Of a stretch of 64,000 nt of DNA, positions 40,412 through 51,999 are shown one piece after another. Each line of letters begins with the position of its first letter. Position 1 is the first letter of the stretch. Location: contig NC_134368.1 in the NCBI RefSeq assembly GCF_035582795.1, forward strand, positions 1,240,001 through 1,304,000, written 5' to 3'. The notes below the pieces were generated by a model. That model was not told the DNA's origin. It saw nothing but the letters and a program-made list of their open reading frames with translations, and ran no database searches. This DNA is from Mycteria americana (lineage: Eukaryota; Chordata; Aves; Ciconiiformes; Ciconiidae). A program made the translations under genes and the position numbers.

Positions 40412-40930
40412 GACAGAACGAGCGCGGCGGCAGCACTTATAGACGGGAATCCCAGCATGCTCTGCGGCAACGCCAGGCGCATGCGCAGCTCTGCTCCCGA
40501 AGCCGGGGCGGACGACTGCACATGCGCACTAGGGGTACCGTGACCACACCGAGGGGAACTGCCCCGCCGCGGCTTCGAGGGGCTCAGTGCGCCTGTGCTG
40601 TGGGCCGCCGGTTGCGTGCCTGTTCTGCGCATGCGTCCTCCGTGGCACCGCCCGCGCTCCGCCCCTTCCCTCCGCGCGCAGGCGCAGTGCCAGTTGTCTC
40701 CCTCCTCGGGGCCGCATCTCCGTGGCCGCGGTGCCCGGCCCGGCCTGGCGCGGCTCGGCGCGACGGAGCGGCGGCGGGGGAAGCGGCGGAGGAAGCGGAG
40801 CGAAGGGCGGCTGTGAGCAGCGCGGTTCGGCTGCGCCCCGCCGGAGGTAAGGAGCTCGGCGCCGGCCGCCCCCTGCCCGTGTGTGGTGCAGCGGGGGCTG
40901 AGGGGACGCACAAAATGGCGGCGGGTGGGG
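40395..40930 (+). promoter_or_regulatory. ZNF638: ZNF638 CpG-island promoter (NRF1, ZNF143, YY1-like sites)
   Basis: TATA-less CpG island. GCGCATGCGCA at about 40478 is a full NRF1 palindrome; related CATGCGCA/GCGCATGCG sites are at about 40521 and 40627, and GCAGGCGCAG at about 40677. GGGAATCCCAGCATGC at about 40445 resembles the ZNF143 element. AAAATGGCGGC at 40914 matches a YY1 element just inside intron 1, and an opposite-strand ATGGCGGC lies at 40411-40404. Paired opposite-facing motifs suggest bidirectional firing. Confidence 0.7.
40750..40846 (+). other. ZNF638: Probable 5' exon of ZNF638
   Basis: The CpG-island segment ends in a consensus donor (CCGGAG|GTAAGG) at 40846. Its 5' end is not determined. 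Joined to the acceptor at 54702 it stays open in the ZNF638 frame, without an ATG, so it is either UTR or the site of unconventional initiation. Confidence 0.55.
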
Positions 40931-43145
40931 GCGGCCGGGGCTCCTGCCGCAGGCCGTGGGGACGGTGCCCTCCGTCAGCCCCCACGGCGACCCCCCGGAC
41001 CCGGCCCCCGCTTGCCGGTGCGGGCTGCCCGCGGCGGGGGGACGCGGTGTAACGGCCTGGCCGCCTTTCTGCGTTGGTCGCTGGGAAGCGCCTCCGCGCA
41101 ACCGGTTGATAACGGGGTGTTGCGGCTGGCCATAGGCGTTGCAGGGTGTTTGGGCTAGCGGCTGCCGCCCCTTTATTTATTGATTTTGCTACCGAGGGGA
41201 TTCAGCCCGGCGGCGGTGTGGTGGTACCGCGGCGGTGGGTATGCAGAGGCCTCTCCCCCTGCCAGGCAAACCCAGGCGTGCCCTGCCCCAGCGACCCTGC
41301 ATCTGGTTGTGTTCTCTTGCAATGCCAGAGGCAGATGAATAAACACGCGCTTGTAAACAGCGGCATACCGTTTATCTGCATTGCAGCCGAAGTCTTGGCA
41401 CGCCAGCAGCGTGCGTATTGATTTAACAAGTTTGATAGTACAACATGTGTTTACTTAATCTCAGCTTTTACATGGTGGTTGTTAGGGAAATGCACCCTTT
41501 GCTTTCTGATTCTCACCTGTGTTTTGTCTCTGTCCAGCTGTGTTTCAGTGAAAGCTCAAACCTTCAATTAAATCCATAAATTTAGCACATTACATTGAAA
41601 CAAAGCTGTCTGGCGGTTTGGGAATCGTGGTTTTGGCTTTAAAACTGGCCGTTGAATGAAGTAATATTCACTCTGGTTAACTGGGGAGATTGTTTTTCAT
41701 CACCGTATCCTTCGAGAGCACAGAATGTAGACACGTCTTCTGGCACCTCATACTCGTGTGTTGGGGTTAAAAAGATAGCTTTCCCATTTCTTGACTTCGA
41801 AGATGGTAGTAATTGATCTGAATTGGTCAAAATAACCGAAACAGCAACAGAAATTCTTTTCACCCAAGGCAAAGTGTTTTAGCACTGTGGCATAATCTGG
41901 TTCATCGTGCTTACCCAGGAACGTTGCACATTTGGAGATTTGACCTTTTTTTTGCAACTTAGATGCATACTGCTTTAGTATTTTTTCTTGGTTACAATTA
42001 TTTTAATACAGTATTGTAATATAGATTGTTAATTTTTTAAAATTTATTTTTTCTATATGATGATTTTTAGAAGTATTTAAATAACTGATTAAAATGTATT
42101 GTGTTTTTTTAAAAAAACAACCAATGCATCCTGGTTTGTAGCCCAGAATTGCTGTTGAACGTGTGTTCAGTTTTGGGTTATGCTCTTCTCTCTGGTATGT
42201 GATAATTCACTAGGCATTTAAAATATTAAATTATAACTATCTTGTGAGGTCTTCAAGAGGGTGGATATAAAAGTGAGGTAATTATTTTCCCTATTGAGAA
42301 GGCACTCTTCAAGGACAAGAAGTATCTTTAATTGCATTTTTTTCTGATTTAAAAAAAAAAAAAACATCTGCCAGAATTGACAGAAGAATGACACTGGCTC
42401 GAAGGGTGGAGGACGTAAGGGACGAGCCTGATCTACTTTTCCCCAACTTCTATGACAGCTGATAGAACTGATGTTTCTCCAAGGGTGGGGTTCCCAGTGG
42501 TTACAAAACTTGCTGCTCCTTGCTATACTGCTGGATTCCTTTTCCTTCCTTCTTCCATTTCCTGAATATCTTGCAGTTTGGTTTTGGGGCTGAGCTCAGT
42601 GGAAGCTCAACTGTACTCGTGTTAGTCCTTACCAAACAAGGAGCTCTTCTGCGTATGAAACGGGAAGAACATTGAAACTTTTTTTTTTCCCCCCACAGCA
42701 TTTCACATATGAAGGTAAATAAAATGTTTTCTTATTTCTTTGCCATCGAGTTAAATATTCGGAATGGAGTTTGGGTTTTTTAAGGAAGTTTTAGGCAGAA
42801 GTATTAGTATTTGCTCTTTGTCCGCAATGCTCTTGGGCGCATCTCTGCATCAGGCGTGCAGAGCTCCGTACGCCTCAGAGCTGTTGCGTGTATATAAATG
42901 TGCTTATGAAACAGTGTGCGGGATTTGTACTGCTCTAAAATTTTATGTGGAAAGTGAAAATGGAAAAAGGCCAGTAGATTTGCGCTGCTAATATTCCATG
43001 AAGGTGCTAAAGTGCCCTTTTTTGTCTTGTTTTAAGAATTACTTGCTGAAAGACTTGTGCTGATTTCTTTTTTTTGTGTGTGTGTGTCTGTATATAAACT
43101 TGGTGCATTGAACCTGATGAACATGGGAATGGAATGGAGTCTTTT

Positions 43146-43708
43146 TGGAATATTTCAGTGAGTTATGTTACTGAGCGGGACTGGCTCTGCCTGGGATGGA
43201 GGTCGCTGTCTTCCCAGCAGCCTGCGAGCTGTGTTTGGGATTTGGGGCTAAACCGGTGTTGGTCACACACCAGTGTTCTGGCTGTTGCTGAACAGTTCTT
43301 GCACAGTGTCAAGGCTTTCCCCTCTGCACCCCTGAGAGTAGGGAAGAGGTTGGAAGGGTACGCAGCTGTGACTGGGATTGGCTAAAGGGATATTCCACAC
43401 CATGTAATGTCCTGCTTTGGCAGTAAAAACTGGGGTAGAGGAAGAAGAAAAGGGTGTTTTTGGCTTCCATTGTGGCTGTTGCATGGAGCCTGGCTGGGCA
43501 CTGGTCAGCCCGTGGGAGGTGGTGAGTAATAATTGCCTTTGCTTGGTTTTTTCCCCCCTCTTTCCTTCACCTGTTAGGTTGTCTTTGTCTTAACCCATGA
43601 GTTTTCTCGCTTTTGTCCTTCCTTTTCTCCCCCCGTCCTGCCGGGGTGGGGAGTGGGGGTGAGCGAGCGGCTCTGTGGATTTTGGCTGCTGGCTGGGATC
43701 AACAACAC
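43146..43708 (+). mobile_element. 5' LTR of the ERVL-like provirus
   Basis: Landmarks in order are GGCTAAACCGGTG, CACACACCAGTG, TTGCACAGTGTC, GGCTAAAGGGATATTCCA, GGCTGGGCACTGG, and a GTCTTTGTCTTAACCC block with the terminal GGCTGGGATCAA. The same landmarks recur in the other LTRs here. The 5' edge is set where similarity to the 3' LTR begins. Confidence 0.75.
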
Positions 43709-44097
43709 CGCAGTCCTTGGAGCTCAGCGTGGGGCACGAGGAGGGTCAAGATAACAACATATTTGATCAGAGTCTGCTAGACTGAATTCATTGCTGTTTA
43801 GCTGCTACTTGGTAGGGCTTTGAAATGGCAGCTTTCAGCCTTTGCTGTTCATTGTGGTGTTTTGTTTTACCTGGGAAACCTATGGTAAAAGCGTTGCTTT
43901 GAGCCTGGTCTGGTATTTGACCTCTGCGTTGCTGTTATCCCAGTACGCTGGGAACCATCCCCTGGAGACAAACAGCAATTATACCTTCCTCCTCTTCTTC
44001 TCAGGGACAGATCCTGCCAGCCTTGTTGCAATGGCCCCTCGGTTTCTTGAACATCCTGCCATAACCGAAACATTCATAGTGGTGTTGATTTTGGCTG
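43709..44097 (+). other. Leader between LTR and gag-region of the provirus
   Basis: Begins with a CTTGGAGCTCAGCGTGGGG segment, where a primer-binding site would be expected, but decay prevents naming the tRNA. No intact coding segment is seen. Confidence 0.4.
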
Positions 44098-44772
44098 TTG
44101 TTTGTAATGGTAATAATAGTGTCCCCCTGCCACCAGTGCCCCGCACGCGCTGCTGCCTCATCGGACTCTGAATCCACTGAGGCCAATTCAGATCTTGGTA
44201 GATCCTGCGGTAACCACCCGGCTGGGGATGGCAGACAGGAACGTGCCCTGTGGCAGCCGGCTCCTGGGTGGCACGGCGTGTTGGAGAACGTGGGCAGGTG
44301 CCTAGAGCGACTTTCACCTCTAATGGCCTGGGATTTTTTGCATGAGCAGGCATGTAATCCTGCTGAAGTGGCAGACCACCTGAAGGAGGGATGCCTTGTC
44401 TCTGCCAAAAAGAGAGAGGGACTTTTAGTGCTGTGTTGGGACCTGGCCTGTGCTTACCAGACCTGTGTTCAGCATCTTCAGGGAGCTGGAGGGTCCCTGC
44501 ATCTAAGGATAATACAAACGGGCACCGTGGCTAAACCAGAGACTCAGTGCAGGCATCTCCTGTTGAAAGTGGGGTATCTCCTCGAGGGTGATCTGGTAGA
44601 CTGGTGGCAAGTGGACTGCCTTGTCTGTTATCTGAGGGAAGCGGTGGAGGTGGTCTGCAGTGACCTGGACAGCACCCAGGTCTGCAGAGATCCAGATAAT
44701 GTCCAGCGCAGAGGGTCTGCGTGGCGGAGGTCAGTATTGAACGCCCTGTGCCGTGCAGCAGTGCCCGGGTGA
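44098..44772 (+). pseudogene. Gag-region remnant, unrecognised ORF
   Basis: A 224-codon open stretch in the position expected for gag. The peptide has scattered Cys/His but no clear zinc knuckle and no motif I can assign. The assignment rests on position between the LTR and the protease motif, not on homology. Confidence 0.35.
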
Positions 44773-45325
44773 TGGTGGGCTGGCTGGACATCGAGGCACT
44801 GGCTGTGGAGAAACTGTCCCGCCAGCTCCCATGATTCGAAGAAAATCTCTTCCTTCTCTCTCCTACAGGCTGGCGTCTCGGCTGTGAAGGGTGCCACGCA
44901 GAGTCAGCCTTTCCCAGCTCAGGGGAAAGGGACCCGCAGGCATACGCCGTGTGTCACCCGCTGATTCTGTCTGTGCCGCTGTGGGGAGCACGTGAGGAGG
45001 TGGGGTGGTGTGCTGTCTGGGACCTGGATGCTGCCTGTGTGAACTGTGGGGGAAAAGAGCAGCTAAAAAGGGTCCATCCAGGAGGATTACTGCTCCGGGT
45101 GCTGCCGAGCAATTCCCCAGATGCAGTAGAAGGGCTGAGGATGCCTCTCCTCCTCCTGATCTTGATGAAGGGACGTCTGGTCTGCTACGGCAGGAGTCAG
45201 ATTATGCGTGCTCCGACCAGGAATAGGGTGGCTTTGTCTGTGGCCAGGCAGAGGAGAGGGACAACAGGGTCAACTGGACAGTGTAGATTCGATGGCCTGG
45301 CACATCGGACCCATGGGAGCACAAA

Positions 45326-45450
45326 GCTCTGGTGGATTCCGGGGTGCAGTGTACCCCAATGCCATCAGGGTATAGGTATAGGGGTGGAACCGGTCTGGAT
45401 TTTGGGGGTGATTCACCCTGTAGTAGTCCCATGTGGCAGCACCAAAGTCT
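45326..45450 (+). pseudogene. Degenerate retroviral aspartic protease fragment
   Basis: An Ala-Leu-Val-Asp-Ser-Gly motif at 45326-45343 is the expected form of a retroviral protease active site with substitutions, followed by QC and a PSG-type continuation. The flanking reading frame is interrupted. It lies upstream of the RT remnant, in the order expected for pro-pol. Confidence 0.5.
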
Positions 45451-45840
45451 GACGGTGGGTGGATGCCGAAGGTGGACTGTCATGGTCTGAAGGAGATGCC
45501 GGACATGCTGTGCTCCAGTATGAGGGGGAGCCCGAGGCAGCCAGCTGGTATGGCACAACTGGTGCTGCCCATGCGTGCTCCGTCCCTTGGGCAGCAGAGT
45601 GCAGGGCACAGGCTGCTTTCGTGTGGAGGGGTGTCCCTGCACCTGGAGCCAACTACCCTGGGGGGGAAACACAGCTCTGGAACAGGGTGAAGCCCCTGAA
45701 CACCTGCCGTGCACTGACAACATCATTGTGTTGGGCAACACAGAGGAGGAAATGTTTGAGAAGGGAAAGGAATAATCCAGATCCTTCTGAAGGCTGGTTT
45801 TGCTGTAAAACAAAGCAAGATCAAGGGACCTGCAAAAGAG

Positions 45841-46123
45841 ATGCCGTTCTTGGAAGTGAAGTGGAAGGATGGATTTCGTTGCATCCCAATGGATGTGGTC
45901 AAAAACTTAACAGCCATGCCCCCACCAGCTAACAAAAAAGAAACGGCAGCTTTCCTAGGTGTTGCAGGTTTCTGGAGAATGTGTGTTCTGCGTTGCAGTC
46001 AGCTTGTGGGTCCTCTCTCTTGAGTAACCCAAAAGAAGAACTACTTCAAGCGGGGCCTCGCAGCAGACCTTCGAACAGATCCAGCAGGAGATAGTTGGTG
46101 CCGTCGCCCTTGGGCCGGGCCGG
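45841..46123 (+). pseudogene. ERVL-type reverse transcriptase C-terminal remnant
   Basis: The stretch matches the thumb/connection end of ERVL-class RT: a VKWKDG segment, then PMDV, NKKE, and FLGVAGFWR. It hits a stop at 46021-46023 and resumes in another frame near 46064 with FEQIQQEIVGAVALGP. The catalytic fingers/palm portion is not found upstream, so it is a deletion-derived fragment. Confidence 0.8.
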
Positions 46124-46226
46124 AGAGGACCAGCTGCGAGGAGCTGCACCGCCCGCAGGGAGCACGGCCTCCGCGGGAGCCTCGGGCTGTAAACCCCTGG
46201 GGAGACCCGAGGCTGCCTCCGGCATT

Positions 46227-46826
46227 TGGGAATGTTTCGGTGAATGATGTCGCTGAATTGTAGTGGGTCTGGCTGGGACGGAGTGTGATGCTGTGCTCTT
46301 GATGTGTGGCTAAACCAGTGGAGGTGAGCAGCGATGTTTTGGGTAGTGCTGGGCAGTGCTTGCACAGCATCGAGGCTTTCTTCCCTGCCCCCTCCCCCCC
46401 CCCCCCCCCCCCCAAGCAAGCAGGCTGGGGTGGGCAGGAGGCTGGGAGGGGACACGGCTGGGACAGCCGGCCCGAACTGGTCAAAGGGATGTTCCGTACT
46501 GTGTGTAACGTCATGCTTGGCAATAAAACCTGAGGTAGAGGAAGAAGAAAAGGGTGTTTTTGACTTCCAAGGCCCCGTGTTTTTTGAGCCTGGCTGAGCA
46601 TCTGTCTGCCTGTAGGAGGAGGTGAGTGATTGCCTTTGCTTTGCTCGTGGTTGTTTCCCCCCACTCCTAGGGGTGTGTGTGTGTGTCTAAAGACCTGTTA
46701 GCCTGTCTTTATTTTAACCCATGGGTTTTCTTGCTTTTGCTCTTCCTATTCTCTCCCTGTCCAGCTAGGGTGGGGAGCGAGCGAGTGGCTGTGGGGGCTT
46801 GGCCGCTGGCTGGGGTCAGCCCACCA
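46227..46826 (+). mobile_element. 3' LTR of the ERVL-like provirus
   Basis: Shares landmarks with the 5' LTR (GGCTAAACCAGTG, TTGCACAGCATCGAGG, GGTCAAAGGGATGTTCC, CAATAAAACCTGAGG, GTCTTTATTTTAACCC). It contains a 22-nt C run at 46391-46412 and a GT run at 46674-46686. The AATAAA near 46521 would be its polyadenylation signal. Confidence 0.75.
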
Positions 46827-47834
46827 CATAAGTATATATTGTATTTTGTTTACATTTAGGAAACTTTAGCTTCTATTTTTTTCTAGCTTTCATATTTGAG
46901 ATAGCTATGTAATGGTTTCTGTCAGTGTCTTACTAACGCTTAACAACAGTAGTTTTATGTTTAGCTCACGCAGTTGCTCGTTTTGCGCATCTGGTGTATG
47001 TAATCAGTTCATACACGCACACAGAGCTCAGTTCTGATTTTCACTAGAGTTAGCAGTGGGGCAGACCTTGGGGGCAGTTGCTTTGAACTGGAGCGCTCCC
47101 AGCGACCCGTCCTGTGGTGTCTGTGTAGTCTTGAAGGTAGGAAATGGTGCAGTTATTCTCGGTCACTGAATTCGGCCTGGGCAGCAAGAGCAAGTATTAC
47201 TGACTGCAAGGAGGGGGAGTATTCAATAGTCGCTTTTGTAGCCAGGCAGTGACAAACATCTTGGTTAACTGTCTTTTAACAGTGGTCTGCTCCAGCTCTA
47301 GGACTTTTTTTCCCCAATGTTGCCAAAGAGGAAAATACAGAGACAGGAGTGAAATACAAGTTAGCACTCCAGATTTCTGCAGTCCTCTTCTTGAATTTGT
47401 TCTGTGAGTTGATTCTGCTTTTTGGGAGGTGCTTGTTGGGTATCGATAGGGTGTGTAATAGAATGCACGTAATAAAATTGTGTTTGTTTCAAATGGAAGT
47501 AGTCTGTTTAAGTTTTTGTAGGTTTGAAGGAAAGCAAGGAACAAATCATCTGGTTTGATTTTCAAGCTGTCATAATGCACGTAGTTGATTTGATATTTCT
47601 AGGGAAGAAGTCTGATTTATATCAAACATGAATTTCTCATATTTGGGGTCTGGAATTTATGTTGCTTCTTTCAATGTAGTTGGACCAGCAGGGACGGAAG
47701 AGTCTGGTTTAGGTGCATTTTGTTTAATGCTTCTTGTCCTCCTGATCTGGACTTTCAAGGAGACCAAGGTGTTCTGGGCATGGCTTGCTTTAGTTTGGTT
47801 TCCTTCTGTTGGTGTCTTGCTGCTCACCCGTGCT

Positions 47835-48357
47835 TTATGTTTCATGATTGTGTGAGGTAGGTATCATTTAGTACTGGCTTTGGCTGGGATGGAGTTAAGT
47901 GTCTTCACTAAACCAGTGCTGGTCACACACCAGTGTTTTGGGGGCTGCTGACCAGTGCTTGCACAGTGTCCAGGCTTTTTCTTTTTCCTGCTCTATGCCC
48001 CCGAGAGTAGGTTGGGGTGGGCAGGAGGCTGGGAGGGGACACAGCTGGGACAGCTGACCCGAATCGGCCAAAGGGATGTTCCACACTGTGTAATAAAGCA
48101 GTAAATAAGCAATATAAATGGGGTGGAGGAAGCAAGAGGAGAGTTTTGGCTTCCAAGGCGGCTGTTGCTTGGAGCCTGGCTGGGCACTGGCCTGCCCGCA
48201 AGAAGTGGTGAGTGATAGCCTTTGCTTGGCTCCCCCCATTTCACTTTTCATACCGTCTCTATCTCATCCCATGAGCTTTATCGTTTTTCCTCTCCCTGTC
48301 CTGCTGGTGTGTGACCGAGTGGGTGCTTGGCTGCTGCCCGGGGCCAGCCCTCTGCAT
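47835..48357 (+). mobile_element. Solo LTR, same family as the provirus
   Basis: Carries GGCTGGGATGGAGTTAA, ACTAAACCAGTGCTGGTCACACACCA-type and TTGCACAGTGTCCAGG landmarks, GGCCAAAGGGATGTTCC, TGTGTAATAAAGC and GGAGCCTGGCTGGGCACTGG. By eye it is closer to the 43.1-kb LTR than the 46.2-kb LTR is. No internal sequence is attached. Confidence 0.75.
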
Positions 48358-49986
48358 GTTTAAAGTCACGTTGCTGTCAGTGCAAACAGTGGGATCCCTC
48401 CGGGGTTCCGGGGCTTGCCATTGCTCTGTGTGGCCTGAAGATGTTGGCTGTGGGTGAGTATTTGATTAGCAATAGTGTTCTGGGTTCCCAAAGTGTCGTT
48501 ATATTGAAATGCAATCTTTACTTGACTGCTCTGTAATTAGCAAATATCCAGAATATTCAGTACCATTTATAGAGGGAAGCCAGCAGAAAATGATCCTTTC
48601 AATGACCGTGCAAGACCGTATCTTCAGATAAAGCCTTCTCTTGTGACTAGAGAAAGCAGCTTCCACGTTCTTATGAGGTCTCATTGCCAAACCTGTAACT
48701 TAAGCCTCCTGCTTTGTTTGTGATTGATTTTTGTATTGCACAGCTGACTGAACGGTGTTTCTGTTGTCCATAGACACCTGACTGCTGAAACGGTACAGCT
48801 TTGAGATGTAGGTACCATTCTTTTTCCGCCTTCAACATTAAGAACTTGAACTCGGCGATATTGCTGGCATTTCCCTTTTTCTGCTTGCAGGATGACTTCT
48901 CATATTTGCTTCAAATCTGGTAGTACCCACTGCTTTTGACTGTTGCTTCCTGTACCTGTAAGAGAGAGGAGTTTTCTACGTATTTTTATTGACTTGCCTC
49001 CAGATGAGTTTAGTGAATTGTCAGCTTTGTTAACATCCCTCTCTGGGTCACTCGGGTTAGGTGACATTAGCTTTGCACAGAGAGACTCTGCAAGCAGGCT
49101 AGCGAGAGTTTAAAAATGCAAAACAATTACTTATCGCTAAACATGCGCTAAGGCTGGTAGGATTTAACAGACTGCTAGTCTAAGCGTCAGCGTGCTCACT
49201 GCTCCTAGTAGGACAGCCGAAGGGTATTTGCTGACCAGAGGGGCATCGGGAAGAGGCGGCCTCGCTGCTCCCTGAAAGAGCTCCTCAGTGTTGGTAGGTT
49301 GCTGTCATCCATCCATCAACACCGCCTCCCTGTTTTTTTTTCTTTAGGATTTTTTTTACCATTCTCAGCTGGTGTTTTTCCTACTGAATCCTTGAGCTGC
49401 AGATGGCACCTGTCTGGCTCTGCTTGTAATCCCGTCCCCCCGTCCTTTTTTTGACTCTCTCTACAGACTTTACCAGAACTCTTTCCTGCTGCTCTAGGAG
49501 TTTTCTCTGCAGCCTGGCTCAGGTTATGCAGCTGGGCTGCACAAGAGGTGGACCTTGGATCCTTGAAACACAGGCAACTGGACCTCTGGGGAGGGAGGAG
49601 GGTTATAGGGAGAGAGGGTAGAAGCTTATTCTGGCTGTATCCTCAAACCAGGGAAGGTGCAAGACCATCCTGGACTCACCTCATGAGCAAACGTCATCCT
49701 TAAGGCCCTCCAGTGTGTAAGCAGGTAGCCAGAACTTTTAATTTATCTGTCCATATTGGGCAGCTTTGCAAAATGGACTGATGAGGTTGAAGGGAAAGCA
49801 AGAAGGGTGTCATTTGGCTTTTCTGTGATGCTCTGAAATGTTAAGTTTCAAGGACTAATGTTTCCAGGAGTCAGGTGAGGACAATAGTCTTTGGGGAATT
49901 CCACCTATTTTTCATTCACTTATGATGAAGCATCAGCAAGGTGCTTGGTCACTGCTGTAAGACTAGTCAGGATGTCACTGCACCCA

Positions 49987-50540
49987 TGTCCTGGTTCTGG
50001 CTGGGGTAGAGTTAATTTTCCTCCTAGTAGCTGGTATAGTGCTGTGTTTTGGATTTAGTATGAGAATAATGTTGATAACGCACTGATGGTTTAGGTGTTG
50101 CTAAGCAGTGCTTACACTAGTCAAGGGCTTTTCAGCTTCCCGTGCTCTGCCAGGTGCATGAGAAGCTGGGAGGGGGCACAGCCAAACTGGCCAAAGGGCT
50201 ATTCCATACCATGTGGTGTCATGGTCGGTATAGAAACTGGGGGAGTTGGCTGGGGAGCAGCGATCGCTGCTCAGGGACGGGCTGGGCGTCAGTCAGCGGG
50301 TGGGGAGCGGTTGCATCACTTGTTTTTCCTGGGTTTTGTTCCTCTCTCTCTTTTTTTGTTGCTTTCCTTTTCATTACAATTTATTATTATTATTCTTATA
50401 TTTCAATTATTAAACTGTCTTTATCTCAACACACAAGGTTTCTTACTTTTGCCCTTCCCATTCTCCCCCCCCACCTCATGGAGGAGAGGGAGCGAGTGGC
50501 TGGGTGGGGCTTGGTTGCCAGCTGGGGTTAAACCACAACT
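49987..50540 (+). mobile_element. Solo LTR of a widespread avian ERV family
   Basis: Starts TGTCCTGGTTCTGGCTGGGGTAG and ends GGGGTTAAACCACAAC, with GTAGCTGGTATAGTGC, TTGCTAAGCAGTGCTTACAC, GGCCAAAGGGCTATTCCATACC, a GCAGCGATCGCTGCTC palindrome, and TTAAACTGTCTTTATCTCAAC. I recall this layout as common in bird genomes. Boundaries are clear; a target-site duplication is not convincing. Confidence 0.85.
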
Positions 50541-51336
50541 ACCAGAAAAAGCAGTCTAGAGGATCACAGACACAGCCCAAACAAAGCTTCTTCTGAAGAG
50601 GAAGGTGAGAATCTAGCCTTTAATGTTGAGACCATTGTTCCCTTAGTCTTGGCATCACTTTATCTTTCAACTGTCATTTCCAGCATTTCTTTAGGAGAGG
50701 TCAGTGTGAGTCCCAGCCGACCCAGGCTTCGTTGGGTGCTTGCTGCTCTACAACGCTTGGCTGGTTGTCAGAAGAGAATTTGAGCATACGACTTCCACGG
50801 GGAGGAACGCAGTTTAAATGTTTGGCCTCTACTTCCCACGACTTCAGGTGTAGTTAGGGCCAGGTGACAAGGAAAATAGTGTCTTTGGTGTGCTCAAATA
50901 CATTTGCATTATTGGGGACCTGAGTGAAGTCCTGAACGTTTCACTGCAGAAAGGTTTCAGAGTTGTTAAGGGCTGTACAGCACAAATATGGATGTCTTCT
51001 AAAGCCTCGGCATCAAGGTTACTTTGTACTTATGTTCGGAATTTTCATGAACTAGCCTTTTGATCACAGAAATCATAAAACTGTTTTTTTATATTTCTTC
51101 AAGTATTAATATTAATGGAGAACCTAACAGTTTGAGAGAGGAATTGTTAGTATCTCTTCTCTTATTGTCCTGACCCAGGAAGGTAGTTTTAAATGCATTC
51201 TGTTTACCTGAAGACACTGTTTTTGGTGTGTGTCTTCCAACACCACAGCAGGTGAGAAAGTGGGTCTCATGGTCCTGTTCGTTAAGGAGCATCCACTTCT
51301 GAGGCCGTTTGTTTTTTAACGTTTTTGGAGGGTAAG

Positions 51337-51925
51337 TGTTGTGGTTTAACCCCAGCTGGCAACTAAACCCCACTCAGCTGCTTGCTCGCTCTCTCCCCCC
51401 CCAGTGGGATGGGGGAGAGAATGGGAAGGGTAAAAGTGAGAAAACTCATGGGTTGAGATAAAGACAGTTTAATAGGGAAAGCAAAAGGTGAAGCAAAGCA
51501 AGGAATTCCTTCACTCCTTCCCATGGGCAGGCAGGTGTTCAGCCATCTCCAGGAAAGCAGGGCTCCATCACGCATAACGGTGACTTGGGAAGACAAATGC
51601 CATCACTCTGAATGTCCCCCCTTCCTTCTTCTTCCCCCAGCTTTATATACTGAGCATGACGCCATATAGCGTGGAAAATCCCTTTGGTCAGTTGGGGTCC
51701 GCTGTCCCAGCCATGTCCCCTCCCAACTCCTTGTGCCCCCGCCCCAGCCCACTCGCTGGTGGGGTGGGGTGAGAGGCAGAAAAGGCCTTGACTGTGTGTA
51801 AGCACTGCTCAGCAGGAACAAAAACAGCCCTGGGTTATCAAGGCCATTTCCAGCACAAATCCCAAACCCAGCCCCATACCAGCGACTATGAAGGAAATTA
51901 ACTCTACCCCAGCCAAAACCAGCAC
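51337..51925 (-). mobile_element. Solo LTR of the related family, minus strand
   Basis: Reverse orientation. It runs from TGTTGTGGTTTAACCCCAGC on the plus strand to CCAGCCAAAACCAGCACA. The flanks GTAAG (51332-51336) and GTAAA (51926-51930) look like a 5-bp target duplication with one change. Internal sequence is diverged from the 50.0-kb copy in the middle. Confidence 0.8.
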
Positions 51926-51999
51926 AGTAAATTAGCAGGCCCAGTATAACCACATCCTGGACAGATTGCACCATTTTGTTCGTTGATTCTGAGAAAAGT

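Larger units (their letters stand above)
43146..46826 (+). mobile_element. Degraded ERVL-like endogenous provirus
   Basis: Two related LTRs (about 43146-43708 and 46227-46826), in the same orientation, enclose about 2.5 kb of decayed internal sequence. That is roughly half the internal length expected for an intact ERVL. Inside are a gag-region ORF, a degenerate protease active-site motif near 45326 and the end of a reverse transcriptase at 45841-46123 broken by a stop and a frameshift. Most of the RT core, RNase H and integrase are missing, and no env is seen. It is sense with respect to ZNF638 and cannot be autonomous. Confidence 0.8.

Noticed and set aside
43709-46226. Idea that the provirus is intact or has an envelope gene
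   Set aside because: The internal region is only about 2.5 kb, with stops, a frameshift and most of pol missing. ERVL-class elements generally lack env and none is visible.
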